This document shows, one piece after another, positions 36,032 through 46,089 of a stretch of DNA of 64,000 nt. The notes beneath the pieces were generated by a model that saw only the letters and a program-made list of their open reading frames with translations, was not told where the DNA came from and ran no database searches. How positions within the stretch are numbered: position 1 is the first letter of the stretch; each line of letters opens with the position of its first letter. Position numbers and translations under genes: made by a program. The stretch is from Bradyrhizobium sp. 21 (GTDB lineage: Bacteria; Pseudomonadota; Alphaproteobacteria; Rhizobiales; Xanthobacteraceae), in assembly GCF_023073335.1 (NCBI RefSeq), contig NZ_JADPJG010000026.1, positions 64,046 through 128,045 of the forward strand, read 5' to 3'.

Positions 36032-37696
36032 TTAGAGCGTGGCCGCCACACCTTCTGCCACAGGGCGGAAGTTCGCAAAGTCCCAGCCCCGGCCGGGCGC
36101 TGCCTCGAGCAAGGCTCTCGTATAGGCCTCCTTCGGATGCGTCAGCACTTCGGCAGCCGGGCCCTGCTCGACGACGCGGCCGTGCTGCATCACCACGACC
36201 TCGTCGCAAATCTGGGCTGCGACGCGCAGATCGTGGGTGATGAACAGGATGGCGATGCCGAGCCGCTTCTGAATCTCGTCGAGCAGTTCCAGCACCTGCG
36301 CCTGCACGGAGACGTCGAGCGCAGAGACCGCTTCATCCGCGACCAGCACGTCGGGATCCAGCGCGAGCGCGCGGGCAATGGCGATGCGCTGGCGTTGGCC
36401 GCCGGAGAATTGGTGCGGATAGCGCGAGACGGCATCGGCGGGAAGGCCGACCAGTTCAAGGAGTTCGCGCGCCCGCTTCATGGCATCGGCGTGTGAGACG
36501 CCATAATTGATCGGGCCTTCCGCGATGCTCTCGCCGATTGTGACGCGCGGGTTGAGCGAGCGGTAGGGATCCTGAAACACGATCTGGATTTTTTGCCGGT
36601 GCGGCTGCAGCAGGCGGCGCGAGATGTCGGAGATCTCCCGGCCGGACAGGCGCACGCCGCCGGAGGTCGGATCGATCAGCCGCACGATACAGCGCGCCAC
36701 CGTCGATTTGCCTGAACCGCTCTCGCCGACGATGCCGAGCGTGCGGCCCTTGCGCAGCGTCAGCGTGACCTTGTCGGCGGCGACGACCTCGCGGCCTTTG
36801 CCGAAGAACGCGCGCTCGCGATAGACCTTGCTGAGCTCGTTGGCTTCCAGGACCACAGGTTCTCTGCTCTCCTCACGTGGAGCGCGTGGCACCAGGCTCG
36901 GCACCGCGGCGAGCAGGTTGCGGGTGTATTCCATGGTCGGATTGCGCAAGATCGAATCGAGCGTGCCGGTCTCGACCAGCCGGCCCTGGCGCATCACCGC
37001 GACGCGGTCGGCGATCTCGGCCACCACGCCCATGTCGTGGGTGATGAACAGCACGGCGGTGCCGTGATCGCGCTGGAGGTCGCGGATCAGCATCAAAATC
37101 TGCTTCTGCGTGGTGACGTCGAGCGCGGTGGTCGGCTCGTCGGCAATGAGAAGCTTGGGCTCCAGCACGAGCGCCATCGCGATCATGATGCGCTGGCGCT
37201 GGCCGCCGGAGAGACGGTGCGGGTAGGAGGCGAAGATGCGCTCGACCTGGGGCAGGCGCACCTGTTCCATCATCTCGAGGATGCGCTTCTTCCGCGCCTT
37301 CGCATCGAGATTGGTGTGTGCGCGCAGGACCTCGTCGATCTGGCGGCCGACCGGCACCACGGGATTGAGCGCCGTCATTGGCTCCTGAAAGATCATCGCC
37401 ATCTGCGTGGCGCGGAGCTGGCGCAGGCGGCGGTCGGTCGCGGTGAGGGTCTCCTCGCCGACCAGCTTGACGCTGCCGGCTGTCGGAACCAGCGTGCCCT
37501 TCGGCAAGAGGCCCATCGTGGTGAGCGACGTCACCGACTTGCCCGAGCCGCTTTCGCCGACGAGGCACAGCGTCTCGCCCTTGCGCACCTGGATCGAGAT
37601 GCCGTCGATGATGTGCGCGCCCTTCGGCTTCTTGCCGATGGAGACGACGAGGTTGCTGATGTCGAGAACGGTGTCGGTCATCACTTGATCGCTCAT
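36032..37696 (-). CDS. Dipeptide/oligopeptide ABC transporter, fused ATPases (DppD-DppF type)
   Basis: 554 residues with two complete ABC domains. The first (about 10-265) has Walker A GESGSGKSV, signature LSGGQRQRIMIAMAL and Walker B LLIADEPTTALD. The second (about 290-550) has Walker A GESGSGKST, signature FSGGQRQRIAIARAL and Walker B VLVADEAVSALD. Dpp/Opp systems usually use two separate genes; this fusion serves both sites. Start MSDQVMTDTV at 37696 overlaps the DppC-like stop by one base. Confidence 0.95.
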   Translation of the reverse strand: MSDQVMTDTVLDISNLVVSIGKKPKGAHIIDGISIQVRKGETLCLVGESGSGKSVTSLTTMGLLPKGTLVPTAGSVKLVGEETLTATDRRLRQLRATQMAMIFQEPMTALNPVVPVGRQIDEVLRAHTNLDAKARKKRILEMMEQVRLPQVERIFASYPHRLSGGQRQRIMIAMALVLEPKLLIADEPTTALDVTTQKQILMLIRDLQRDHGTAVLFITHDMGVVAEIADRVAVMRQGRLVETGTLDSILRNPTMEYTRNLLAAVPSLVPRAPREESREPVVLEANELSKVYRERAFFGKGREVVAADKVTLTLRKGRTLGIVGESGSGKSTVARCIVRLIDPTSGGVRLSGREISDISRRLLQPHRQKIQIVFQDPYRSLNPRVTIGESIAEGPINYGVSHADAMKRARELLELVGLPADAVSRYPHQFSGGQRQRIAIARALALDPDVLVADEAVSALDVSVQAQVLELLDEIQKRLGIAILFITHDLRVAAQICDEVVVMQHGRVVEQGPAAEVLTHPKEAYTRALLEAAPGRGWDFANFRPVAEGVAATL

Positions 37697-38583
37697 TACT
37701 TCCCTTCCCGCTGCTTCATGCGGGGATCGAGTGCGTCGCGGGCGGCGTCGCCGATCAAATTCATGCTGAGGATGGCGATCGAGAGAAAGAGGCCCGGCCA
37801 GAAGATCAGGGTCGGCTTGAGCTGAAAATACTGGCGCCCCTCGGCCATGATGTTGCCCCAGGTCGGCGTCTCCGGCGAGATGCCGGCACCGAGGAAGGAT
37901 AGGATGGCCTCGGTGAGAATCGCGGAGGCGCAGACATAGGTGCCCTGGACGATCAGCGGTGCGATCGTGTTCGGCATCAAATGCCGCCACATGATCTTGG
38001 GCAGGGACGAGCCGACCGAGATCGCGGCCTCGACGTAGGGCTCTTCGCGCGCCGACAGCACCACCGAGCGCACCAGGCGCGCCACGCGCGGGATCTCGGG
38101 GATAGTGATCGCGATCAGCACGGTCCAGAGGCTGGCGCCGGACAGCGACACCACGGCGATTGCGAGCAGGATGCTCGGCATCGCCATCAGGCCGTCCATG
38201 ACTCGCATCAGGACGGCATCGACCAGCTTGAAGAAGCCGGAGACGAGGCCGATCGCCAGCCCAATGACGATCGACAGGATCGCCGAGCCGATGCCGATCA
38301 GCAGCGAGATGCGTCCGCCATACATGACGCGCGACAGGAGATCACGGCCGTAGGCATCGGTGCCGAGCAGGAACTGCGCCGAGGAGGGCTTGAGCCGTTG
38401 CGACGGCGCGAGCTGGATCGGATCATGCGGCGCAATCAGCGGCGCGAGGATCGAGATCAGCACGATCAGCGCGAGCAAGACCGTTGCCGTGGCGATGATG
38501 GGCGTCGAGGTAAGGAATCCGAAGCGCGGCCGCAGCGGCGACGTGATCGGAATGGACGACTGGGGAAGGGTATCGACCGACAT
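37696..38583 (-). CDS. Dipeptide ABC transporter permease (DppC-like)
   Basis: 295 residues with about six membrane helices. The N-terminal OppC_N segment precedes FLLGTDAYGRDLLSRVMYGGRISLLIG. The EAA-type loop (YVEAAISVGSSLPKIMWRHLMPNTIAPL) contacts the ATPases. Forms the membrane channel with the DppB-like permease 19 bp upstream. Confidence 0.94.
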   Translation of the reverse strand: MSVDTLPQSSIPITSPLRPRFGFLTSTPIIATATVLLALIVLISILAPLIAPHDPIQLAPSQRLKPSSAQFLLGTDAYGRDLLSRVMYGGRISLLIGIGSAILSIVIGLAIGLVSGFFKLVDAVLMRVMDGLMAMPSILLAIAVVSLSGASLWTVLIAITIPEIPRVARLVRSVVLSAREEPYVEAAISVGSSLPKIMWRHLMPNTIAPLIVQGTYVCASAILTEAILSFLGAGISPETPTWGNIMAEGRQYFQLKPTLIFWPGLFLSIAILSMNLIGDAARDALDPRMKQREGK

Positions 38584-38602
38584 TCTTGTTGTTATCCTTG
38601 CC

Positions 38603-39544
38603 TCAGTACCGGATCCGGGGATCGAGCAGCGTGTAGGCGACGTCGATCAGGAGATTGACGACGACATAGATCAACGACGTCAGTAGGATCATCGCCTGGA
38701 TCACCGGATAGTCGCGCGCCAGCACCGCATCCACCGTGAGGCGGCCGATGCCGGGAATGTTGAACACGCTCTCGGTGACGACGACGCCGGAGATCAAAAG
38801 CGCAAAGCCGGTACCGATCACGGTGATCACTGGCACCGCAGCATTGCGCAGCGCATGGCGCATCATCACGGCGACCTCGTTGATGCCCTTCGCACGCGCC
38901 GTTCGCACGTAATCTTCGCCCAATACGTCGAGCATCGCCGCGCGCGTCATGCGCGCGATCAGTGCGATGTAGATGAAGGACAGCGCGCAGGTCGGCAGGA
39001 TGATGCGTTCGAAAAACGGTCCGAATCCGTTCGAGATGCTGCGGAAGCCCTGCACCGGCACCCAGCGCAGGTCGATCGCGAAGACCTCGATCAGGATGTA
39101 GCCGACCACGAACACCGGCACCGAGAAGCCGAGCACGGACAGGCCCATTACGAAGCGGTCGATCCAGGTGCCATGCTTCCATGCCGCGATCACGCCCAAG
39201 GGGACCGCGACGATGACGGCGAGGACGATGGTCGACAGGGCAATCGAGATCGACGGCTCGACGCGCTGGCCGATCATCTTGATCACGGGCAGGTTGGAGA
39301 TCAGTGAGGTCCCGAGATCGCCATGCAGCAGCTTGTTCACCCAGGTGACGAACTGCACGATCAGGGGCTCGTTGAGGCCGAGCGAGGCGCGGATGCGCTC
39401 CAGCCGTTCCGGCGTGGCGTTGTCGCCGGCGAGAATGGCGGCGGGGTCGCCCGGGGTGAGGCGGAGCAGGAGGAATACGAACAGCGCCACCACGCCCATC
39501 ACGGGCACGGCGGCGAAAATTCGGCGAAGGAGATATCCGAGCAA
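38603..39544 (-). CDS. Dipeptide ABC transporter permease (DppB-like)
   Basis: 313 residues with about six membrane helices. The start MLGYLLRRIFAAVPVMGVVALFVFLLLRLTPGDPA is the classic DppB opening, and YVRTARAKGINEVAVMMRHALRNAAVPVIT is the EAA loop. First gene of the leftward operon permease-permease-ATPase. The binding proteins are on the other strand at 41092 and 42818. Confidence 0.95.
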   Translation of the reverse strand: MLGYLLRRIFAAVPVMGVVALFVFLLLRLTPGDPAAILAGDNATPERLERIRASLGLNEPLIVQFVTWVNKLLHGDLGTSLISNLPVIKMIGQRVEPSISIALSTIVLAVIVAVPLGVIAAWKHGTWIDRFVMGLSVLGFSVPVFVVGYILIEVFAIDLRWVPVQGFRSISNGFGPFFERIILPTCALSFIYIALIARMTRAAMLDVLGEDYVRTARAKGINEVAVMMRHALRNAAVPVITVIGTGFALLISGVVVTESVFNIPGIGRLTVDAVLARDYPVIQAMILLTSLIYVVVNLLIDVAYTLLDPRIRY

Positions 39545-39691
39545 GTGGCATCCGTCAGATTAGAGTCAAATCAGCGGCAGTGACCGTAGACCGGGTTCTG
39601 CCATCAGCCTAACATTTCAGCAATTCCCGTGCCATCAGGGTCACGGTTTTTGCAGTGCGGTCAACTTGTTTTGGTGGCGAGGCGCGCGTCG

Positions 39692-40822
39692 TCACGCCAG
39701 CGTCGCGAGCAGCCCCGCCATCAGCCGGCCCCGTTCGACCAGGCTCTCGATCTCGATATACTCTTCGAGCGTGTGGCCGTTGCCTCCGCGCACGCCCAGG
39801 CCGTCGAGCGTCGGAATGCCCATCGCGCCGGTAAAATTGCCGTCGGAGCCGCCGCCGGCGCTTGCATGCGGCAATTCGGCGCCAAGTGACTTGGCGATCC
39901 CGCGCGCCTTTTCGTACAGCGCCATGGTGCCGGCATCCGGTTCCCACACCGGACGCGTCACGCCGCGCGTCACCTTGAAGGTGACATCATTGGTTGTACC
40001 CGACAACGCCAGCATCCTCTCGACGCCGCGATCGAGGTCGGCCTGGCGTTTGGCCATCGAAAGCGCTTCGCCGGTGGCGGTCGTGGCAACGCAATTGACC
40101 CATTGACCACCGTGCACGATGCCGACCGAAAAGGTGCAGTCCTCGCTCGTCATCGCGTCGATGGCGAGGATCTGCCGCGCCATTTCGCGAATCGCCGAGC
40201 GGCCAGCCGACAGGGTCGCGCCGGCGTGGCTCGGCCGCCCCGTCGCCTCGAGATTGAAGCGTGCGATGGCGTAACGTCCGGTGGTGACCCCGTTGTCGGC
40301 GCGGCCAGGCTCGGGCACCAGCACGTATTTGTTGCGCGCGGCTTCCGCCTCGATGATATCGCGCGTCGAGGGGGTGCCGACTTCCTCGTCGGGCGTGAAC
40401 AGCACGGTGATCGGCAGCGGCGTCGTGAACGAGGCGCGGGCCAGTTGCCGGATCGCCTCCAGCGAAAGATAGTTGCCGCCCTTCATGTCGTAGATGCCGG
40501 GTCCGTAGCACTTGCTGCCCTCGCGGCGCCATTTCAGCTTCTCGATGGTGCCGACCGGGTGGACGGTATCCATGTGACCGGCGATCAGGATGCCCGGCTC
40601 GCCCTGCTTGGGATGCGGAAAGCGCGCGCGGATCACGCCGCCAAAGCCCTGCCGGCCGGCGATGCGCTCGATCGTCGCACCCATGACCGCCATCTCCCGC
40701 GCCGAGATATCGAGCATGCGGTTGACCGCGCCTGCGTCCCAGGTCGGGCTTTCGCATTCCACCCAACCGCGCAGACCCTGCAGCATGGCTTCGGAATCGA
40801 AGGGAAGATTGGCTGGATTCAT
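39692..40822 (-). CDS. M20 family peptidase (ArgE/DapE/carboxypeptidase type)
   Basis: 376 residues from MNPANLPFDSEAM. Metal-binding motifs: IAGHMDTVHPVG, GPGIYDMKGGNYLSLEAI, FTPDEEVGTPSTR and GGSDGNFTGAMGIPTLDGLG. It resembles glutamate carboxypeptidase and N-acetyl-amino-acid deacetylases. It is between the Dpp permease genes and the divergent binding-protein genes and probably hydrolyses imported peptides. Confidence 0.92.
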   Translation of the reverse strand: MNPANLPFDSEAMLQGLRGWVECESPTWDAGAVNRMLDISAREMAVMGATIERIAGRQGFGGVIRARFPHPKQGEPGILIAGHMDTVHPVGTIEKLKWRREGSKCYGPGIYDMKGGNYLSLEAIRQLARASFTTPLPITVLFTPDEEVGTPSTRDIIEAEAARNKYVLVPEPGRADNGVTTGRYAIARFNLEATGRPSHAGATLSAGRSAIREMARQILAIDAMTSEDCTFSVGIVHGGQWVNCVATTATGEALSMAKRQADLDRGVERMLALSGTTNDVTFKVTRGVTRPVWEPDAGTMALYEKARGIAKSLGAELPHASAGGGSDGNFTGAMGIPTLDGLGVRGGNGHTLEEYIEIESLVERGRLMAGLLATLA

Positions 40823-41091
40823 CTCAATGTCTCTCAATCTTGCGAAAGATGGAACGCGCATTGCATTGGGGCCGGCAGGATAAGCGGAGAGCGTTGTAGA
40901 GCTAAACCGATCTTTGTGGAGCCCGCGCGTGCGCCGCTTGGGCTTGCAGCGAAACTGGATTGACGCGCTCGGCACTGTCTGCAAGTCTCAAAAGATAAAG
41001 GCATTGCATGAGGTTAGTTCGCCTAAAGAACGAACCGGATGCTCAACCAATAACCTGCCTTTGAACAGTTTCACGCCAGGAGAAACTTTAG

Positions 41092-42702
41092 ATGTTCCAC
41101 TTCATGCGCCGGGGGCCTCGCGCGTTCGCCTCCAAACTTGCGCTGTCGGTCGTCGCGCTCTCGACCGCGCTGGCTTCGCCGGTGCTTGCGGCCGGCAAGA
41201 CCATCACGGCGGTGATGCATTCGGATCTGCGCATCATCGATCCGATCTTCACCACGGCCTACATCACCCGTGACCATGGCTACATGGTCTACGACACGCT
41301 GCTGGCCCCCGATTCGAACTTCAAGATCCAGCCGCAGATGGCGGACTGGAAGATCTCCGACGACAAGCTCACCTACACCTTTACACTGCGCGACGGCCTG
41401 AAGTGGCATGACGGTGCGCCGGTGACGGCGGAGGACTGCGTCGCCTCGCTGAAGCGCTGGGCCGCGGTCGACGGAATGGGCCAGAAGCTCATGGACTTCA
41501 CCGCGAGCATCGAGGCGACCGACGCCAAGACCATCACCTTGAAGCTGAAGGAGCCCTACGGCCTCGTGCTCGACTCCATCGGCAAGCCGTCCTCGCGCGT
41601 CGCCTTCATGATGCCGAAGCGCCTTGCCGAAACGCCGCCGGACAAGCAGATCCCCGAGCAGATCGGATCGGGTCCTTTCAAGTTCGTGCAGTCGGAATTC
41701 CAGCCGGGCGTGAAGGCGGTCTACGTCAAGAACACCGACTACGTGCCGCGCAAGGAGCCGTCGAGCTGGACCTCCGGCGGCAAGCTGGTGAAGGTCGATC
41801 GCGTCGAATGGATCACCATGCCGGACTCGCAGACAGCGGTGAACGCGCTGCAGTCGGGCGACATCGACTTCGTGGAAAACCTGCCCTACGACATGCTCCC
41901 GTTGCTGGAAGCGAACAAGGAGATCACGATCGAGGTCTCGAACAAGTTCGGTTTTCAGACCCTCGGCCGGATGAATTTCCTTTATCCGCCGTTCGACAAC
42001 GTGAAAGTGCGGCGTGCGGCCTTTCTGGCGATGAACCAGAAGGACGTTCTCGACGCGCTTATCGGCAACGCCAAATATCAGAAGGTCTGTGGCGCCTTCT
42101 TCGTGTGCGATACGCCGCTCGCGACTGAAATCGGCGCAGAGACCCTGGTCAAGGGCAACGGCATGGCGGAAGCCAAGAAGGCGCTCGCGGAGTCCGGCTA
42201 TGACGGCACCCCGGTCGTGGTCATGGCGCCTGGCGATGTCACGACGCTCAAGGCGCAGCCGATCGTTGCGGCCCAGTTGTTGCGCGAGGCCGGCTTCAAG
42301 GTCGACCTGCAAGCGACCGATTGGCAGACGGTGGTGAGCCGCCGCGCCAGCCAGAAGCCGCCGAAGGAGGGCGGCTGGAACATGTTCTTCACCAATTGGG
42401 TCGCGGCCGACGTCTCCAACCCGATCGCCAATCTCTCGATCGGCGGCCAAGGCAAGAAGGGCGGCTGGTTCGGCTGGGCGGAGGACGCAAAGATCGAGCA
42501 GCTCAAGGACGCCTTCGTCCGCGCGTCCTCGATCGACGAGCAGAAGAAGATCGCTGCTGACATCCAGACGGAAGCCTATGAGCAGGTGATCTACGTCCCG
42601 CTGGGGCAGTATCTCCTGCCGAGCGGCTGGCGCAAATCGCTGACCGGCGTGCTCGACGGTCCCGCGACCCCGCTGTTCTGGAACATCGACAAATCGGAGT
42701 AA
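41092..42702 (+). CDS. Peptide ABC transporter substrate-binding protein, copy 1
   Basis: 536 residues of the type 5 periplasmic binding fold. Signal peptide ends at ASPVLAAGK. Typical segments are IQPQMADWKISDDKLTYTFTLRDGLKWHDGAPVTAEDCV and IPEQIGSGPFKFV. SD CCAGGAGAAA precedes ATG 41092. About four fifths of residues are shared with the second copy just downstream. It delivers peptide or a related ligand to the Dpp-like transporter coded on the other strand. Confidence 0.94.
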   Translation: MFHFMRRGPRAFASKLALSVVALSTALASPVLAAGKTITAVMHSDLRIIDPIFTTAYITRDHGYMVYDTLLAPDSNFKIQPQMADWKISDDKLTYTFTLRDGLKWHDGAPVTAEDCVASLKRWAAVDGMGQKLMDFTASIEATDAKTITLKLKEPYGLVLDSIGKPSSRVAFMMPKRLAETPPDKQIPEQIGSGPFKFVQSEFQPGVKAVYVKNTDYVPRKEPSSWTSGGKLVKVDRVEWITMPDSQTAVNALQSGDIDFVENLPYDMLPLLEANKEITIEVSNKFGFQTLGRMNFLYPPFDNVKVRRAAFLAMNQKDVLDALIGNAKYQKVCGAFFVCDTPLATEIGAETLVKGNGMAEAKKALAESGYDGTPVVVMAPGDVTTLKAQPIVAAQLLREAGFKVDLQATDWQTVVSRRASQKPPKEGGWNMFFTNWVAADVSNPIANLSIGGQGKKGGWFGWAEDAKIEQLKDAFVRASSIDEQKKIAADIQTEAYEQVIYVPLGQYLLPSGWRKSLTGVLDGPATPLFWNIDKSE

Positions 42703-42817
42703 AGGCCAGGTCCGAGTAAGGCAGGGCGTGTCTCGCGCCTTGCGTCCCGATCATCACGCGGCGTCGCTGTCATCAGCGGCGCCGCCCGCCAGCCGGTCGC
42801 TCGCCAGGAGAACTTCA

Positions 42818-44455
42818 ATGTTCCAACTCATGCGTCGGGGGCGTCGGTCGTTCGCCTCCACAACTGCGCTTCCGGCCTTGCCGCTTTCAGTTCTGGCGCT
42901 TTCAGTTCTGGCGCTTTCGGCGCTGGCCTCGCCAGTTCTGGCCGCAGGCAAGACCATTACCGCCGTGATGCATTCGGATCTGCGTGTCCTCGATCCGATC
43001 TTCACCAGCGCCTATATTTCGCGTGATCATGGCTACATGGTCTATGACACGCTCATCGCGACGGATTCGAACTTCAAGATCCAGCCGCAGATGGCGGACT
43101 GGACGATCTCCGACGACAAGCTGACCTACACCTTCACGCTGCGCGATGGTCTGAAGTGGCATGACGGTACGCCGGTCACCGCGGAAGATTGCGTTGCCTC
43201 GCTGAAGCGCTGGGCCGCTGTCGATGGCATGGGGCAGCAGATGATGCTGTTCACCGCGAGCATCGAGGCGACCGACCCCAAGACCATCACGCTGAAGCTG
43301 AAGGAGCCGTACGCGCTCGTGCTGGAATCGATCGGCAAGCCGTCTTCGCGGGTCGCCTTCATGATGCCGAAGCGTCTCGCCGAGACGCCGGTGGAAAAGC
43401 AGATCCCCGAGCAGATCGGCTCCGGCCCCTTCAAGTTCGTGCAGGCTGAATTCCAGCCCGGGGTGAAGTCGATCTATGTCAAGAACACCGATTATGTGCC
43501 GCGCAAGGAGCCGGCGAGCTGGACCGCCGGCGGCAAGGTGGTGAAGGTTGACCGCGTCGAATGGATCACGATGCCGGACGCCCAGACCGCGTTGAACGCG
43601 CTTCAGTCGGGCGACATCGATTTCATGGAAGTTCCCGCCATCGAAATGTTGCCCGCCATCGAAGCCGACAAGGACCTCAAAATCGAGATTTTGAACAAGT
43701 TCGGATTCCAGACCGGCGCACGGATGAACTTCCTTCATCCGCCTTTCGATAACGTCAAGGTCCGCCGCGCGGCGTTCCTGGCGATCAAGCAGCAGGACGT
43801 GCTCGATGCGCTGATCGGCAATCCCAAATATTACAAGACTTGCGCCGCAGCCTTCATCTGCGACACGCCGTTCGCGACGGAGGTTGGCGGCGAGACGCTG
43901 GCGAAGGGCGGCGACATTGCTGCGGCCCGGAAGGCGCTCGCCGAGTCCGGTTACGACGGGACACCAATCGTGCTGATGGCGCCGGGCGATGTGCTGACGC
44001 TGAAGGCTCAGCCGATCGTGGTGGCCCAGCAACTGCGCGAAGCCGGCTTCAAGGTCGATCTGCAGGCGACCGACTGGCAAACCGTGGTGAGCCGGCGCGC
44101 CAGCATGAAGCCGCCGAAGGAGGGCGGCTGGAACATGTTCATCACCAACTGGGTCAGCGCCGACGCCTCCAACCCGATCTCCAACGTCGCTGTCGGCGGG
44201 CAGGGCAAGAAGGGCGGTTGGTTCGGGTGGCCGGAGGACGCCAAGATCGAGCAACTCAAGGACACCTTCGTTCGCGCTGCCTCGCTCGACGAGCAGAAGA
44301 AGATCGCGACCGAGATCCAGAAGGAAGCCTACGATCAGGTGCTCTACATGCCGCTAGGCCAGTATCTGTCGCCCAGCGCCTGGCGCAAGTCGCTGACCGG
44401 CGTGCTCGACGGCCCAGCCACCCCGGTGTTCTGGAACATCGACAAGACCGAGTAA
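42818..44455 (+). CDS. Peptide ABC transporter substrate-binding protein, copy 2
   Basis: 545 residues from MFQLMRRGRR, with the same SD word CCAGGAGAA as copy 1. The signal peptide has an extra repeated unit (LSVLALSVLALSALA) and then matches copy 1 from AGKTITAVMHSDLR onward. Differences cluster in the ligand region around residues 190-260 (FVENLPYDMLPLLE against FMEVPAIEMLPAIE), suggesting the duplicates bind different ligands. The two are in tandem, 115 bp apart, as a recent gene duplication. Confidence 0.93.
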   Translation: MFQLMRRGRRSFASTTALPALPLSVLALSVLALSALASPVLAAGKTITAVMHSDLRVLDPIFTSAYISRDHGYMVYDTLIATDSNFKIQPQMADWTISDDKLTYTFTLRDGLKWHDGTPVTAEDCVASLKRWAAVDGMGQQMMLFTASIEATDPKTITLKLKEPYALVLESIGKPSSRVAFMMPKRLAETPVEKQIPEQIGSGPFKFVQAEFQPGVKSIYVKNTDYVPRKEPASWTAGGKVVKVDRVEWITMPDAQTALNALQSGDIDFMEVPAIEMLPAIEADKDLKIEILNKFGFQTGARMNFLHPPFDNVKVRRAAFLAIKQQDVLDALIGNPKYYKTCAAAFICDTPFATEVGGETLAKGGDIAAARKALAESGYDGTPIVLMAPGDVLTLKAQPIVVAQQLREAGFKVDLQATDWQTVVSRRASMKPPKEGGWNMFITNWVSADASNPISNVAVGGQGKKGGWFGWPEDAKIEQLKDTFVRAASLDEQKKIATEIQKEAYDQVLYMPLGQYLSPSAWRKSLTGVLDGPATPVFWNIDKTE

Positions 44456-44829
44456 GGAGACGGCGCATGCCGCGCGGATCATCTTGCGGCACCGCTGCCG
44501 TTTATCTCACGCGGCCCGGTCTGTCGCGGGAAGTGATTGTGATGATGGTGCCGCCCCGTGGAAGCGGCACGGTGCCAGAAAGCGCCGCGAATGATTTCAG
44601 TGCCAGCAAGCGCGCGGCGGAATAGGCGTCCCGCTCAGCAATGGCTGTCGCGGACCCGCTCGAGCCCTTCGCTCGCGAATGGCAAGGTGAAGGCGGCCTT
44701 CTCGGTGCTGGACGGTTTGCGTTCCGTCTTCGCACGCTCCGCGGCGTCGTGGTCTTTGCGGTGTTCCGGTTCCATTGAAGCGCCTTTTCAGATTGTTGCA
44801 GTACAACATCGAGAGCGCCGCGAAGTTCC
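44456..44829. other. Intergenic region with one weak short frame
   Basis: Between the second binding protein and the convergent MFS gene. A 46-residue frame on the reverse strand (44635-44775) starts MEPEHRKDHDAAERAKTERK and ends in a Cys; it is highly charged and unrecognised, and no good SD is seen. Otherwise nothing. Confidence 0.3.
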
Positions 44830-46089
44830 TCATGCGGTGGGGCGATGATGCGGCTTGAACAGCCGCCCCCTCTCCACCACCAGCACGATCGCAAGCGCCG
44901 CAAGCGTCGACAGGAAGAAGCCGAGCGAAAACGGCAGCAGCGTGCCGTCGAAGCTCTGGCCGATGGCCATGCCCACCACGATTCCGATCAATGTCGTAAT
45001 CGAGCCGTAGAGCGAGGACGCCGTGCCGGCGATGTGGCCCTGCGGCTCCATGGCGAGTGCGGTGAAGTTGGCGACCATCATGCCGAAGGAGAACATCATC
45101 AGGGCGGAGAGCGCCATGAACAAGGCGAGCGGCAGCATGCCGAGGCTTTCCGTCAGCAGCATCACACCGGCCACCGCGGTGTAGAGCATCAGCGCGCCGT
45201 GCGAGATCACGCGCATGCCGAGGGTCCCGACAAATCTGGCGTTGAGGAAGCCGGCAATGGCGGTCCCGGCCGCGATCGCAGCGAAGGCGAGTGGGAAATA
45301 ATGGCCGAGGTGATAGATGCCGGTGAACACCTGCTGCGCGGAGAACACGTAGGCGAACAGCGCGCCCATGACGCTTCCGGCGGCCGTCGCATATCCGATG
45401 GTCTGGCGGTTGGTGACGGTCTGGCGAAAGGCCGAGAGCACGTCGGCGGGTGCAAGCGACCTGCGTCCCGACTCGGGCAGCGTTTCCGGCAGCCGCCACA
45501 CGCTCCACGCCAGCGCGAGCAGACCGTAGAGCATCAGCACGACGAAGATGCCGCGCCATTGCGTCACCAGCAGCACCGCCTGTCCGAAGGAGGGTGCGAT
45601 GACGGGCACGGCGATGAATATCATCATCGCAAGCGACATCACGCTCGCCATGCGCCGGCCGACGTAACAATCGCGCACGATCGAAGTGGCGATGACACGT
45701 GTCGCCGAGGTACCGAAGCCCTGGAGCGCGCGCGCCAGCAGCAGCGTCTCGAACGAGGGCGCGGCGACCGCCAGCACGCTTGCCACCGCATAGACCGCCA
45801 TGCCGCCGAGCAGCACCGGGCGGCGCCCGAAACGGTCCGACAGCGGGCCCATGACGAACTGGCCGGTGCCGAAGCCGATCAGGAAGGTCGACAGCACCAG
45901 CTGAAGATGGTTGGCGACGGGGATGTTGAAAGCCGCGCCGATATTGGGCAGCGCCGGGAGCATCATGTCCATCGCAAGGGGGTTCAGCGCCATGATGGAC
46001 GCGATCACGATGACGAATTCGGGAAAACCCATAGGGCGGTGTCCCGCGGACACCCAATCGTCGGCATTGACGTCGGACAAGAAGCTCAC
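44830..46089 (-). CDS. Bcr/CflA family drug efflux MFS transporter
   Basis: 419 residues with twelve membrane helices. The Bcr/CflA pattern is visible: MALNPLAMDMMLPALPNIGAAF, then FLIGFGTGQFVMGPLSDRFGRRPVLLGG and ARALQGFGTSATRVIATSIVRD. These exporters pump bicyclomycin, chloramphenicol, cysteine or other small molecules using the proton gradient. The gene stands alone. The ligand cannot be predicted. Confidence 0.93.
   Translation of the reverse strand: MSFLSDVNADDWVSAGHRPMGFPEFVIVIASIMALNPLAMDMMLPALPNIGAAFNIPVANHLQLVLSTFLIGFGTGQFVMGPLSDRFGRRPVLLGGMAVYAVASVLAVAAPSFETLLLARALQGFGTSATRVIATSIVRDCYVGRRMASVMSLAMMIFIAVPVIAPSFGQAVLLVTQWRGIFVVLMLYGLLALAWSVWRLPETLPESGRRSLAPADVLSAFRQTVTNRQTIGYATAAGSVMGALFAYVFSAQQVFTGIYHLGHYFPLAFAAIAAGTAIAGFLNARFVGTLGMRVISHGALMLYTAVAGVMLLTESLGMLPLALFMALSALMMFSFGMMVANFTALAMEPQGHIAGTASSLYGSITTLIGIVVGMAIGQSFDGTLLPFSLGFFLSTLAALAIVLVVERGRLFKPHHRPTA

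Noticed and set aside
41071..42450. Long reverse-strand frames opposite the two binding proteins (also 42902-44254)
   Set aside because: Both frames mirror the duplicated genes and arise from codon bias; their products are low-complexity and His/Arg-rich.
44635..44775. 46-residue small protein
   Set aside because: Charged low-complexity sequence without a clear SD or homologue; mentioned only as a weak possibility.
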